From Apostichopus japonicus (Eukaryota > Echinodermata > Holothuroidea > Aspidochirotida > Stichopodidae), in contig NC_092566.1 in assembly GCF_037975245.1 (NCBI RefSeq), positions 3,784,001-3,848,000 of the forward strand: a stretch of DNA of 64,000 nt. The letters run 5' to 3'. Both the position numbers and the translations under genes were made by a program. Numbering within the stretch: the first letter of the stretch is position 1; every line of letters starts with the position of its first letter. Positions 1-10,900 of the stretch are shown here, piece after piece. The notes beneath the pieces were generated by a model that ran no database searches, had not been told where the DNA came from, and saw only the letters and a list, made by a program, of their open reading frames with translations.

Positions 1-254
1 CCAAATATTTGGATGGCGACACCATTTTGCACTTAAACCCCTCTGGCAGTTTCATCATTGGTGGTCCCCAGGGTGACGCCGGGCTGACAGGACGTAAAAT
101 CATTGTGGACACGTACGGAGGCTGGGGGGCTCATGGTGGGGGCGCATTTTCAGGAAAGGACTTTTCTAAAGTTGATAGATCTGCGGCCTATGCAGCTAGA
201 TGGGTGGCCAAATCTCTGGTGAAGGCTGGACTGGCAAAGAGAGTACTTGTACAG
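1..254 (+). CDS. MAT2A: S-adenosylmethionine synthetase, internal exon (5' part of gene outside window)
   Basis: This exon encodes part of methionine adenosyltransferase, which makes S-adenosylmethionine from ATP and methionine in the cytosol. Reading in frame from position 3 gives [15 protein letters not shown], then [33 protein letters not shown] and [25 protein letters not shown] is the family's ATP-binding signature. The stretch is close to residues around 240-325 of animal MAT1A/MAT2A. The exon ends in CAG at 252-254, followed by a GT donor at 255, in phase 0. The assignment to the MAT1A/MAT2A family is firm. Whether it equals the vertebrate 1A or 2A copy cannot be told, because invertebrates usually have one gene. 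The upstream exons lie to the left of the window. Confidence 0.95.
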
Positions 255-409
255 GTAATGAATATGCATTATTATGTAGATTAGGATGCTCTGTGTTGTA
301 CTTTATAGATTTATAAAAGAATTATTATTTAGTCACTGGCAGCAGAAAACAGAATAACAACAAAGATTAGATATGCAAATTGCTGCGGACAAAGAATTTA
401 CTATGTATT

Positions 410-480
410 TATGTATGTATGTATGTATGTATGTATGTATGTATGTATGTATGTATGTATGTATGTATGTATGTATGTAT
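410..480. repeat. (ATGT)n microsatellite at the tail of a SINE
   Basis: About 17 copies of a tetranucleotide ATGT run directly into the SINE body at 481. In the SINE's own orientation (minus strand) this is an (ACAT)n 3' tail. The second copy of the same SINE (58425) has a short run of the same repeat at the same place, so the microsatellite grew from the SINE tail. Confidence 0.9.
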
Positions 481-712
481 TTTAGAGCCTCCTGCAAGCA
501 GGAACTTAGCGAAGAAGCCATCATTGGCGTATCAAAGCCGCAAGCTGACCGAAGTCAGTCTCTTAGATTCATATTTTAACGTCCGTGATTATGACTTGCC
601 AATTGTCAACAACTCTGTAACTGGACGACATACATTTATTTTGGAGTGACTCGAACTCGGGACCTTATGATTGAAAGGCACCGGCGTTAACCACTGAGCT
701 GACACTCCTTTA
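481..712 (-). mobile_element. tRNA-derived SINE, family A, copy 1
   Basis: On the minus strand the element opens with a tRNA-like head (643-708) that starts GGAGTGTCAGCTCAGTGG (D-arm/A-box type) and contains AGTTCGAGTC (B-box type). A non-tRNA body of about 160 bp and an ACAT tail follow. The body (CCTCCTGCAAGCAGGAACT, GCCGCAAGCTGACCGAAGTC) recurs at 58441-58600. It lies in an intron of the MAT gene, in antisense orientation. Confidence 0.8.
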
Positions 713-936
713 TAAAGAAATTGAACACTTATATAGAACACTTATAAAGAAATTGAGAAAATCAAATGGCTGTAAGTATATAGAATGAAAGTGGAGGTCT
801 AAGTGGAACAGAGCTGGTAACATTAGGCCTCCTATAAAGAACTAACAAGAAATGAAACTGTAACAAAATAAAAGGGAAAAAAACATTTAATTGTAGCTGA
901 AGGAGTGACATTTTTTCCTCTCTTTTCCCTCCCCAG

Positions 937-1070
937 GTGGCTTACTCTATCGGTATTGCCGAGCCTCTGTCCATCACAGTCTTCCATTACGGCACTTCAG
1001 TCCATTCAGAAAAACAACTCCTAGCAATTGTCAAGAAGAACTTTGACTTGAGACCAGGCTCAATTGTAAA
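937..1070 (+). CDS. MAT2A: S-adenosylmethionine synthetase, penultimate coding exon
   Basis: The exon follows a pyrimidine-rich tract ending in CAG at 934-936 and stops before GTAAGT at 1071. It reads VAYSIGIAEPLSITVFHYGT, then VKKNFDLRPGSIVK, matching the C-terminal third of animal MAT. It starts in phase 0, directly continuing the VLVQ end of the previous exon, and leaves 2 nt (AA) that complete a Lys codon with the first base of the next exon. Confidence 0.94.
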
Positions 1071-1480
1071 GTAAGTGCATCAACGGGATGATAAACACAT
1101 TGAAATACATGATAGGATGATTGATTTGGGGCACCTTAATGTTATCTTAACCCCCCCCCTTCTGCCCTTGTGGATCCATTTGGTTTCATCCAAATCTCAT
1201 TGGATAGTTTTCAAGCAAATAATGCTTGGTAGAAAATGGTAGTTGGTACCTTCCATGAAATTTGCAAGAGTAAATCCCCCGATGATTTGTTAAGGAAGTG
1301 ACAGTAAACTGGTCTTGCTTCCAAGGTGATGTGGGTCATATTGTATGGCTGGTACAGGGAGACAAGATGGGACCTATAGCATGAATTATATAACATCTCA
1401 CTGTAAAACTGTCAGTTGAGTTTGTGGCATTTGTTTGGTACACTGTAATGTAACATATCACTTTGTTTTTCTCTTAACAG

Positions 1481-1583
1481 GGAACTAGGGCTGAAGAAAC
1501 CCATTTACCGCAAAACTGCATCTTACGGACATTTTGGCCGCAAGGAATTTTCCTGGGAACAACCTAAGAAGCTGATCCTCTAA
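1481..1583 (+). CDS. MAT2A: S-adenosylmethionine synthetase, last coding exon
   Basis: The exon begins after TTAACAG at 1474-1480 and reads [20 protein letters not shown], then [13 protein letters not shown] and a TAA stop at 1581-1583. The YGHFGR motif and the Trp-Glu-x-Pro-Lys-Lys end are typical of the MAT C terminus. The three exons together give 162 C-terminal residues, against about 395 for the full animal enzyme. The 3' UTR follows with no clear end. Confidence 0.94.
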
Positions 1584-4067
1584 AAAGAATAGACAAATAT
1601 ATTTTACTAACCAAACTAAGACAAAATGAGATTGGGTTGGGGAAAAAAATGACATTCGTTGAAGAACATGGTATATTGTCACCATATTGCACAAGTGCTG
1701 CCTGGGATCAAGAAAGTTATGTTAATAGTTAATATAAGGTATCCTCATTATGAGAAAATTGTGTCAAAAGCAGTAGCATGTATCTATAATTTAGAAGCAA
1801 TTAACTCTTTTTATCTTCGCTGCTTATCATTTCAATTCGTGTTTAAAGGAAAACAAATACTTAACCGATGAAGGAAATATCTGTAAATAGTGTGATACAT
1901 CAAGCTCATGTTACCATGGACATATCGTCAGCTGTCCGAAAGCATTTTCTGTATTCATTTTACACTGTTGGAAGTTGCATGGAATCACTAGTTTACAGTA
2001 GGATGTTATGGTTAGAACCTTCAGCTTTTAACCTTCTTGAGATTTTTAAGTGGCGCTTTTCTTTTCTCTTTTTTTTTTTAATTTGAAAGAACAAAATTTT
2101 TTGTAAGAAAAAGATGCTGTTTGTGGGTTTTTGTCCTTTTGTTGAATTATTACTAACATTTCCAAAATTCCACAAAGTGAAGGGCAACTCAGGGTTTAAA
2201 TTTTTTAAATTATGATCACATGTGGTAATGTTTCTTGTGGTTACTTCCCCCATGGTGATGTTCCATGGTAACATGGTCATTGACTCCTACTGGAAGGTGG
2301 TTACTGAAAACTTGAATTGGAGCCATTTCCTTTTGGAAACTTTTGAGGTTAAGATGGGTATTGAAGAAATTTCAGCCATTTTAATTTTTTCATTTTGTTT
2401 TAAAATTTTCTGTGGTCCCCCAAATTTGGTGTTCAAAGCAACAAGCAAAGCTGCTGGTCTGTGATGTATACCGTTAGCAGATATTTGTTTGTTGCTTGTC
2501 CCACCTGTATTTATAGATTCCAATTACAGTGCCAGTGTACATTGCTGCTGGTGGCACGGTAGCTGCTTCATTATCCTTCATTGCGCATTACAACCTTATG
2601 CTTTGCTCTCGTACAACAACGAACATTATTTCTGTCACATTTTACGTGTTTATGTTATTATTCAAGGATGACTTAAGGCAGAGAATGGCTCTTGAAGGTT
2701 ACTACTACCTCATTGTCAATCTGGTTTTTTATCACCGGTTGGTCCCCTGGGCCTCTGTAAAAAACTCCCCAAAATGTGCATGTTATGTGGGCCACATTAA
2801 TAAGGTTTTAAAGATCATCCTGGCTGCAGAAATTTGCCTGAGGGCTGCATATTTGTCCACTTGTGATTATTTCTGACATTTCAAACACCTTTACCATAAA
2901 TACCATCAGTGCAAAGTTCATTCTCAACCACTTACAGTTGTAAGTTGTCCTGTAAGACATTGGATGCTTGTTAAATTGACAAAGTGCAGCTAGTTTAGTA
3001 CACAGCCCCCCATTGTTGCTATTGCAGGAATGAATATTAAGCAAGATGTTTGTACAATTTATCTTATTTGTGAACAGTAAATGAACACAATATGGCTGTT
3101 GAGACACTAACAGCACTAGTGTCAAAATCTTTAATATTCTGCTGAGTCATCCTCAGAATTTACCCTTTCCAAGTAAGTAGGTATAGCTAATATTTTGTAC
3201 AGGTATTATAACACTACCCAAGGAATGGAGAATGAATTAACAAAATATGAAATGTTAAGAAAAAAATAACATGGGAGGAAATGTCTACCATATGTAGTAA
3301 CACAATATTGTTAAAGTAATATTTGTTTAACAATGTGTGCTCTGATTACCCAAAAATGTAATGGAATCATATTGTTGAACAAAATTGTAATTTTGTACTA
3401 ATACAGGTATTAAACCAAATATTTTGGTGAAATTATGATCATTTTCTGTTATTTATTGCTTATTGAATCTCCTTTCTACACTTTATAAGATGATTGCAGG
3501 TGAGGCTGTCCTAGAGTTTATTTGGAACTATATTTGGGTTGCGAGAGTGGATCAAAATTGTTTTGTTTTCTGGACCAGGCTTTAACTTAAATAATTTTTC
3601 TTGAAAAGTGCCCTGAAAGTTTATCATTATTGAACTCTTAGTAGCATATCTCTACAATTAAAGGTATATTGCACCTGTATATAGCCCACTGTTACAGTGC
3701 GACCCTTGATTTCATATTGTCTGGTGGCGGGAATGCTGTTTAACGAATACAAAAACGATGAGAACAATCAAAATTTAGTCTTTTATCCTAAACTTTTGAA
3801 AACGCGCCTGCTCTATTGAATTCTAGACAATATTCAAGGTTCGTGATAAAACTTTGAACAAACGTCGCAGATTAAATTTCCTGTATCAGGTAGTTAAGTT
3901 TACGATGCTTTAAGCGACCACAACGTGGTAGAGTCTGCAATGTCATATTATTACACCTTTCACGTAGGGTGTCTTCCGGTTCAACATTTTAAGTTGTAAG
4001 TTTAGAAAGTCATTTCAGATAGGAAAACCATACATTGCTCTTGGATAAAAATATAAAAAAAAACTTA

Positions 4068-4146
4068 CGACTGTATCCCAAACCTCCCCGATTATTAAGC
4101 CACATTGCTTCAAATGCCACCGCCTTTATCCACTCGGCCACAGCAC
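4068..4146 (-). pseudogene. Degenerate tRNA-Ser-like sequence
   Basis: On the minus strand, GTGGCCGAGTGGATAAAGG resembles a tRNA-Ser D-arm. It is followed by a TTTGAAG anticodon-loop-like segment and a decayed T-arm (GGTTTGGGATAC in place of GGTTCGAATCC). The T-arm and acceptor pairing are poor, so this is a tRNA pseudogene or a SINE-head remnant, not a working tRNA. Confidence 0.4.
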
Positions 4147-5708
4147 TGGTATGCGGTCCGCATTCCAGATAAAAGAAACTACTCAGTTTAGACAAACAGG
4201 AACTACACATCATTTAAGAAGACTTGTGAATAACATTTTTGAGTTGCTCGTAGCTTGTTGAACTGAATCGTTATTCCAAACATTGGGCATTATTAACCCA
4301 AACAACTTAAATAAGTGAAGGAACCAATTACAGAAACAATAACAGAAAAATGAAGATGACATTCCCTACGATCTCTTTTCTTTTTTTCTTTTTTTAATTA
4401 TTCCGTTCACCGAAAGCTGGCCATAGCCATCTATACAATTTATAACTGGCCATGTACAGCCAGTCCAAGCAGAGGACTAAAAAAAAAAACTGGGTTATGT
4501 AGTATTAGACTCAATCATATTCAATGCATATTCAATGCATATTCATCAATGCATATTCATCAGAAGGCTCAATTTCATTCTGATAAATATCCATTCATGC
4601 ATATTCATCAAAAGTAAAATATCGACAGCACTTTGTATCCATCAAAGAATTTTCTCGTTGAAAGTTGGCTGTGTGCCCCAAAGTTGACAATTTATTACAG
4701 ACACTCTTACTTTTGATGAAAATGCTGATTGAATATTTGTGACTATCTCTTGTAAAAGAAATGTTTATTTGGTTGACCCCAATCTTGTCCAGAGCTTAAT
4801 ATAAAAAATGTACACAAATAAAACATATTTTGTTTAAATTACTGCCTATTTAGAAATCCAGGATGACACACAAAAAAAGAAGATAAATTAGACACCTCCT
4901 GGCCTGTTAAAGAGCTACCAATATTGCATGCATAGAAACTAAATAAAACAATAAAAAAACATACATTTCAGGATAATTTTATGATTGAATAATAAAACAC
5001 AATGCACCTATCTAAAATGGTACCCCTAAAAACAGAAAAATAAAGACAACCAGGAAAGCAAATGAATCTATACTCATTCGCCATGATTATAAATTAAACT
5101 AAGCTCTCCAAGTTGTGATAATTTCTAGAAACTATACTTTCATGTCATGAACTGATTCAAAGCATTGATACTGACAAGTATGAGGTGCAGGTTAAAAGCT
5201 GTTCATACTGTCAGTACCCGTGCTTTGAAGCACGACATACGCGGACAGTATCGGAGTGTTCTTGGCATTACGAGATTGACCCAACTGGTCGTAACGTCAC
5301 AACTTGCCTTGTTCATTCGAATAACCACATGCTGCGAAATATAGTGAGTGAGAAGCAGTGCCCAGAATTTCCCAATACAGTAAAAAACCCAAACTGTAAT
5401 AACACCTGCAGCATATTTCATTTGTGGCATACTTATATAGAGATTAAAGACATGAGACATGAAAAGAAAGGCACCTCCACCAGCCTTCCCCCAGATTCAA
5501 ACAGATTGATATATATACCTACAGCAGCACAGACAAATAACAGTATGTACAAAAATGTTGACAAAAACTCCAAAAAAAACATAAAACACATTTAAGGACA
5601 TTTCTGAAGAGACTAAGCTTGGGCTCTTTGAGACACTCTGGGTGAAAGGTCATAGCAAATAAATCAGGACAGCATTCTTCTTGGATGATACTTTTGTTGC
5701 AATTCCAG

Positions 5709-5931
5709 TTTACAAAGGAATATCCATCCATGAATATCCATGACTCTGTATCTTGAGAATTGCAGGTAAGACAAACATTTACAGAGAAATATCCATGACT
5801 CTGATTCTTTAGAATTACAGGTGAATGCGGGTACGAAAAACATTTACAAAGGAATATCCATGTCACTGTATCTTTAGAGTTACATGTAAATGCGGGTATG
5901 ACATACATTTACACAGAAATATCCATTAGAA
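5709..5931. repeat. Tandem repeat, about 65-69 bp x 3.4
   Basis: Units begin with TTTACA..GAATATCCATGACTCTG at 5709, 5778, 5843 and 5908 (the last is partial) and share CTTTAGAATTACAGGTGAATGC-type ends. The array lies downstream of the FRAS1 stop and may be within its 3' UTR. Confidence 0.8.
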
Positions 5932-7371
5932 TCATGTTAGTCATGGATTTATGAATCAACAGAAGTAAGTTCATTAGAATAAAATACCCGCTTCGTAATA
6001 TGGTTGCCTTGCTTTACAACTTTTGCCTTGATGCGATCTCTTTTATGGAAAGTCATGCTAATATTGCTGGTTTGGTACATTGAAAGTCTGTTTTATTCAA
6101 ATTAGAACATGTTTCATCCATTTTAATGAATAATTAAACCATTGATACAAAATACCCCACTGCTGAAGTGTTGTTTGTATGCCCAAAAAGAAAACAATTG
6201 ACCATGAAATTGGAACAAATATTGATAGAGCAAAAGAAAGTTCTCTCTTTCAAAAGTTCATTTGTTGAGCAGCAACTTTAAATTAGATCCATTGAAGCCA
6301 CGCTTGTTCTGATGTGGAGAAATTTCTATTGTAAACATCTCAGGAAAGCCAACATCTGTTGCAGAAATTTAAAACCAATTGTTAACTACAACCAAAAGAC
6401 CTTCCAGATTAATCAACTGTAAGGGAGAGAAATACATAACTACAAAACTCCATAGCTTCATGTGCCCTTTAAACATAACAAATTTAAATAAAAAAGAAAA
6501 AATGTTTTAGTGTATAAAATTGTAACATTTTTCAAGAATAACAAACAAAGCCTCACCAAAGTTTCAACTGAATACAGCTACATGTCTTGACGTTCGCCAG
6601 ATTTGATCTCATGTTTTGTAAGACATTTCTTACCACTCAGAGAAAGTAAGGACTGTTGAAACATTATATAAAAATATTTGAATATTATATAGTGTGCAGC
6701 ATGACATTTTCTTTCTTTCTTTTTTTACAAGAAACCTTCAAGAAAATTTGCATAAAAGGTTTTGGAAGACTTAAATATGAACATACTATGTATTCTACAA
6801 AGTTTATAAAGTTTGTTTCTATTGGCAACCATGGTACAGCAGACCCTGTCCATTACCTCCCCTATATCTCTCCCCTCCCTGTTCCCCCTCCCCATTTGTG
6901 TATGACTCATACAATCTATTTCTTTCAAACTTATGAGTATAAATAAAGATAACTGAACTTTTCAGAGCATTACATACTCCTAAAAAAATCCATTTAAAAC
7001 ATGTTTTTTTTTTTTTTTTGTATTCTCCCAGTTCATCCCTTATCAAATCCCTCCCTCACATTCCAGCTGTAAATACAATTCTACAGTCTAAATATATATA
7101 ACACTCTAATAAATAAAAGTTTCTTTTTTTTATGCCATTCTCATGAAAATGTTGTTCTTTTCGCACTTTTGAGGTGAAAAACTCCAGGAGATAAAAGAGT
7201 AGAAAATGCAGCATAAGAGGTAGACGGTAAAACCGTGTGCCGAGTCCATTAAATTTTTTTGTCGTTTTTTCTTTCGTTGCGAAAAAAAAAAAAAAAGTGA
7301 AAATATAAATATTAAGAAATAAAGAGATAGAAAATTATAACTATGAACAGTCGACGTCTAAAGAACAGACA

Positions 7372-7932
7372 TCATACTTCCGTGCCACCTTCTGAATTTT
7401 TGTCCTTTAATTTAACTTCTAGATTAACCTTTTTGACTTTGAGATCATTTTGACCCTGATTATTTGGCTTGTGAATATTCACGCTACGAACAGTTACAGA
7501 CTTGTTCAAGTCCATTTCTATTTCTTCGACCGAACACTTGACGGGCTTGGCAGAGACCCTGGTAGTGTTAAGCGCTACAGGCTTGGTTTCCAACACGGGC
7601 GGTTTGCGTTTAGTCCTTTTCCGCTTTGTAAATATAATCGCGACGATTACCACGACGATCGCGAGGAAAGAGCCGACAACCGCGGATATCGTGGCCGTAG
7701 TTGAACTGTCGCCCGGTTTAGCATATTCGTCGCCGCCTACTTGATTGAGCTCAAGAAGTAATTTGTGCATGTTGGTCCCGTTGTGCTGAGAATTCTGGCT
7801 GACTCCATTGATTCCCCCAAATGCCTCTCGTTTTTGGACAGCGGACATGGCGGAACGGCGGAACCTGGAGCCGGACCCGGACGGTCCTATGGTGTAGATG
7901 ACTTGCATGTACCACTGGTGACCGGAGTTGAC
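7372..7932 (-). CDS. FRAS1: FRAS1 last coding exon (furin-type site, transmembrane helix, PDZ-ligand tail)
   Basis: The 186 residues start VNSGHQWYMQVIYTIGPSG, then SRFRRSAM, a furin-type RFRR site (7855-7866). A linker is followed by a hydrophobic helix VVGSFLAIVVVIVAIIF (about 7630-7689). Directly inside comes the basic stop-transfer TKRKRTKRK and a tail of about 85 residues. The protein ends GTEV and TGA (stop at 7372-7374). T-E-V is a class I PDZ ligand, and vertebrate FRAS1 binds GRIP1 through its C terminus. The exon starts after GAAG, in phase 0. Confidence 0.95.
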   Translation of the reverse strand, partial: VNSGHQWYMQVIYTIGPSGSGSRFRRSAMSAVQKREAFGGINGVSQNSQHNGTNMHKLLLELNQVGGDEYAKPGDSSTTATISAVVGSFLAIVVVIVAIIFTKRKRTKRKPPVLETKPVALNTTRVSAKPVKCSVEEIEMDLNKSVTVRSVNIHKPNNQGQNDLKVKKVNLEVKLKDKNSEGGTEV

Positions 7933-10900
7933 CTTCAGATAATGAATAAAACATGAAATATTAAAAGAATTTACATAATCATCGAATAAACAGTGCATGT
8001 GATCATCAAAGCATGTTTATATTATCCCAGGCAAAGCATAAATAAATATAAGACACAAATAGAATATATGATGCACATGACACAGATGATTTAATGATCC
8101 AACAAGAATAATTAATATTCAACAGTAATTGTAGATAAGACTCTTGGTAGATATGTAACAATAATTACCCTCCATTCCTGACATACATAATTAAGGCTGT
8201 TTTAGTCATATCTAATCTAGAAACCATCCTTCATGATTTACTCCCTTTTCATTCACAATCATTTTTTCTTTAATTTCATAGTTTCCTCTTCAAATCTGAC
8301 CAAACAAGACGTACCTTGTATAGGGGATCCACTTGCATGGTGAAGCCGTCTACACCCGGCATTTCACTGACTGTGAGATACTGCTGGGTACTGCTGGCAA
8401 AGTGTGCGTCAAAGGGGACATCGTTGTATGTCTTCTGAATGGCATCGGGATTGCCACGGTCCTGAAACATTAAAACAGAGACAAATCCAGAATGTGAAGA
8501 TCTAATCCTACAAAATTATCTATTTTGAAAATATCAATTGAAAGAAAAGGAGTGAAAACCCTTGGTGTTACTGTCTTTTTCCAGAGCGATTTCAAGTTGG
8601 TAAAATAGTTAGAACATGTTTAGAATGTACGTGTTGGTTCACACTGAAGTGACAACATGTTGGGATGGTTCTGCTCATGTAAACTGTGTCCACAAAAAAA
8701 CATAGAATCGCTGTCATTAATGTTATTCGAAAGTACCCGCTACAGCATTCTCCTTGCACAATCTGCAAAAAATACAACAGCTTTCCTTGTTCATTCATTT
8801 CAAAATGACTTATTTCAGGACCAGGGATGTGTGATTTATTACTGCTAAAACAATTTAAATTAATCAAGCTGTGTTAAGCCCAGTGTTTAAACACCTGCAT
8901 GTCACCTGCACCAACTTTGTGCAGGGTAAGGTTAGATGGGAAAGTGACAGAGACAGGTAAGAGAGATGTGATGTAAAATACCTGCATTTCCCCTACACAG
9001 CAATGAACTGATGGGTGTATACCGCCAAAGTGTGAATTTTAACACCCACTGTAAATTTTAAGGGAAAATCTATACTGGCCCCAGAGACCAACCAGAAGTC
9101 AAAGAGTCAAAGAGTCAAAGAGAAGTCAAAGAGAGACCAACCAGAAGTCAAAGAGAGCAAACTTTTGGTTCTTTGAGAAATAATAATGATTTTTAAGTAT
9201 CTGATCTGAAGATGAAGTTATAGTTACCAAGATGAGGAACCTGCTCTTGAGGTTCTTGGTATCTTGCATACAACCAAACTGAGGGCCGTTGTTGTAAAGG
9301 TTCCCGCTGGGGTCGTAGTAAGGGCTGTAACCGTCCTTCCCAGTACAGATGTACAGCTTCTCAATGTTGAGCTTGTAGGCCTGGTCCAAGTCTTGGTCTG
9401 GGTTCCAGAGAACACGACCATAGATGGTTTGACCTGGACGGAAAATAATCAAATGATTGAAGTCTGAATTTTTGGTTTCAGTTTTAATGGAATCTACATT
9501 CTGAAACTAAGAACATGCAGAGGCAAATCCTGTTCCAAGAATTTTTGGAATTGTTGAACCAATTGAAAATGGAGGATATTGCACATAAAGCGAGTAAATA
9601 ATTTCAGGAAACGGAAAATTTTCTTCATATGTAAACTTTTCACATTGTTTAGTTTACAATACCTTTAGAGAATGCTCCCTGATAATCCATATCTTGTAGT
9701 GAAATGGATGCTTCGTTCGGATTCATTAGGAAGACCTTCTCGTTGTTCATGAGATGGAACTCGGTATTCAGGGAATAAACCACCGGAACAGGTCGATTGG
9801 TCTGCTGGAATGCTATGGGAACCACAAACCTTGAAAAGAAAGCAAGAATAACAATTGAGAGGACCACTTAAAAATTTAACAACATTATTTCTCATGACTG
9901 GAGCAACAACAAAACTTCTGATTCTGAATGATGTTATTCCATTAATTTAAGCAAGGATTGGCAATGGTCAGTTTTGAATTGTTACTTTATATAAGATTCC
10001 CCTGGCCACCCTCCCACCCTCCCCTTCCCCTCCCCCCCCCCCCCCACGGAAGAAAAATCAACATTAAGCAGTAAATAAGTGAGCCACTTGGGAAAAGACC
10101 TAGATTTCAAATAAAGATATGCAGTCTTTTCACTTTAGTTACGAATGAATTAGTTTACAATCAAATTCTCAAGCTCTGATGATCAATGCATTGAAATGTA
10201 CAAGAGCATTGTCCCTGCATAAGAGACGGGGGGGTGTGGTTTAAAATTCTTAACAGAATATTTCTGGCATTTCTATAGAGGATATGACTGCTAAAGTGAC
10301 AATCCTGATGTGTTAGGCAGAGGCTGGGAATGATGTGTCTTCCACACCATTAACCCTCATGCTCTCCCCCACCCCCTCCCACCTCCCTATCACTCCCCCC
10401 ACTCCCTCTCTCTCTACTAAAGCCTTCATACACTAAAATTCCTTTCCCATGCTTTAAATGTATATAACTCCTAATATGAAGCCATTTCCATCAGAGTGAT
10501 AAGGAAAAACTCAAAGAAATTGAAGAGATTAAGTTACTTTTCTGGTATGTGAGCGGTGCAGACAGGAGGTCCATCTTGAGCTACATTGTAAGCCTGAGTT
10601 GTTGTTACAGAGCAAGGAAGTAGTTCAATGATGTAATCACCAGAATAATCCTGTAGAAGATATATCAGATAGTAATATAAATATCAATAGATATGTTCCT
10701 TATGTGAACTCTAGATAGAGTAGTAAATTCATATTTGTTCTTTGTTTTTGTATAGGACCAATGAAAGATAATGAAAGATTATGCCTGGAGATATACCGAT
10801 ATCTACAGATTGTATGCAATCCATTTTTATTCATTTCAATCCAATTTCATATACTATTGAATAGTCAATTCAATTCAACTCAAATCAATCAATTCAATTA

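Larger units (their letters stand above)
1584..7371. other. Tail-to-tail interval between MAT and FRAS1 (both 3' UTRs plus repeats)
   Basis: No coding exon is supported in these 5.8 kb. The interval must hold the 3' UTR of the plus-strand MAT gene on the left and that of the minus-strand FRAS1 gene on the right. It is AT-rich with poly-A/T runs. It also contains a degenerate tRNA-like sequence (4068-4146), short TGCATATTCAT repeats (about 4518-4612) and a 65-bp tandem repeat (5709-5931). Several AATAAA strings occur (for example near 4817 and 4987), but none can be tied to a cleavage site. The longest open frame, 136 codons at 5185-5595 on the plus strand, has no recognisable motif and I do not call it a gene. 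Confidence 0.7.

Noticed and set aside
643-708. Functional tRNA gene
   Set aside because: The anticodon arm does not pair well and the sequence is continuous with a repeated SINE body, so it is a SINE head.
3660-3960. Possible MITE starting AAAGGTATATTGCACC and ending in TTACACCTTTC
   Set aside because: The inverted match is too weak (about 10 bases with gaps) and no target duplication is clear.
5185-5595. 136-codon plus-strand open frame between MAT and FRAS1
   Set aside because: Low-complexity end, no known motif, no splice context, and it lies where both 3' UTRs must be. Chance open frame.
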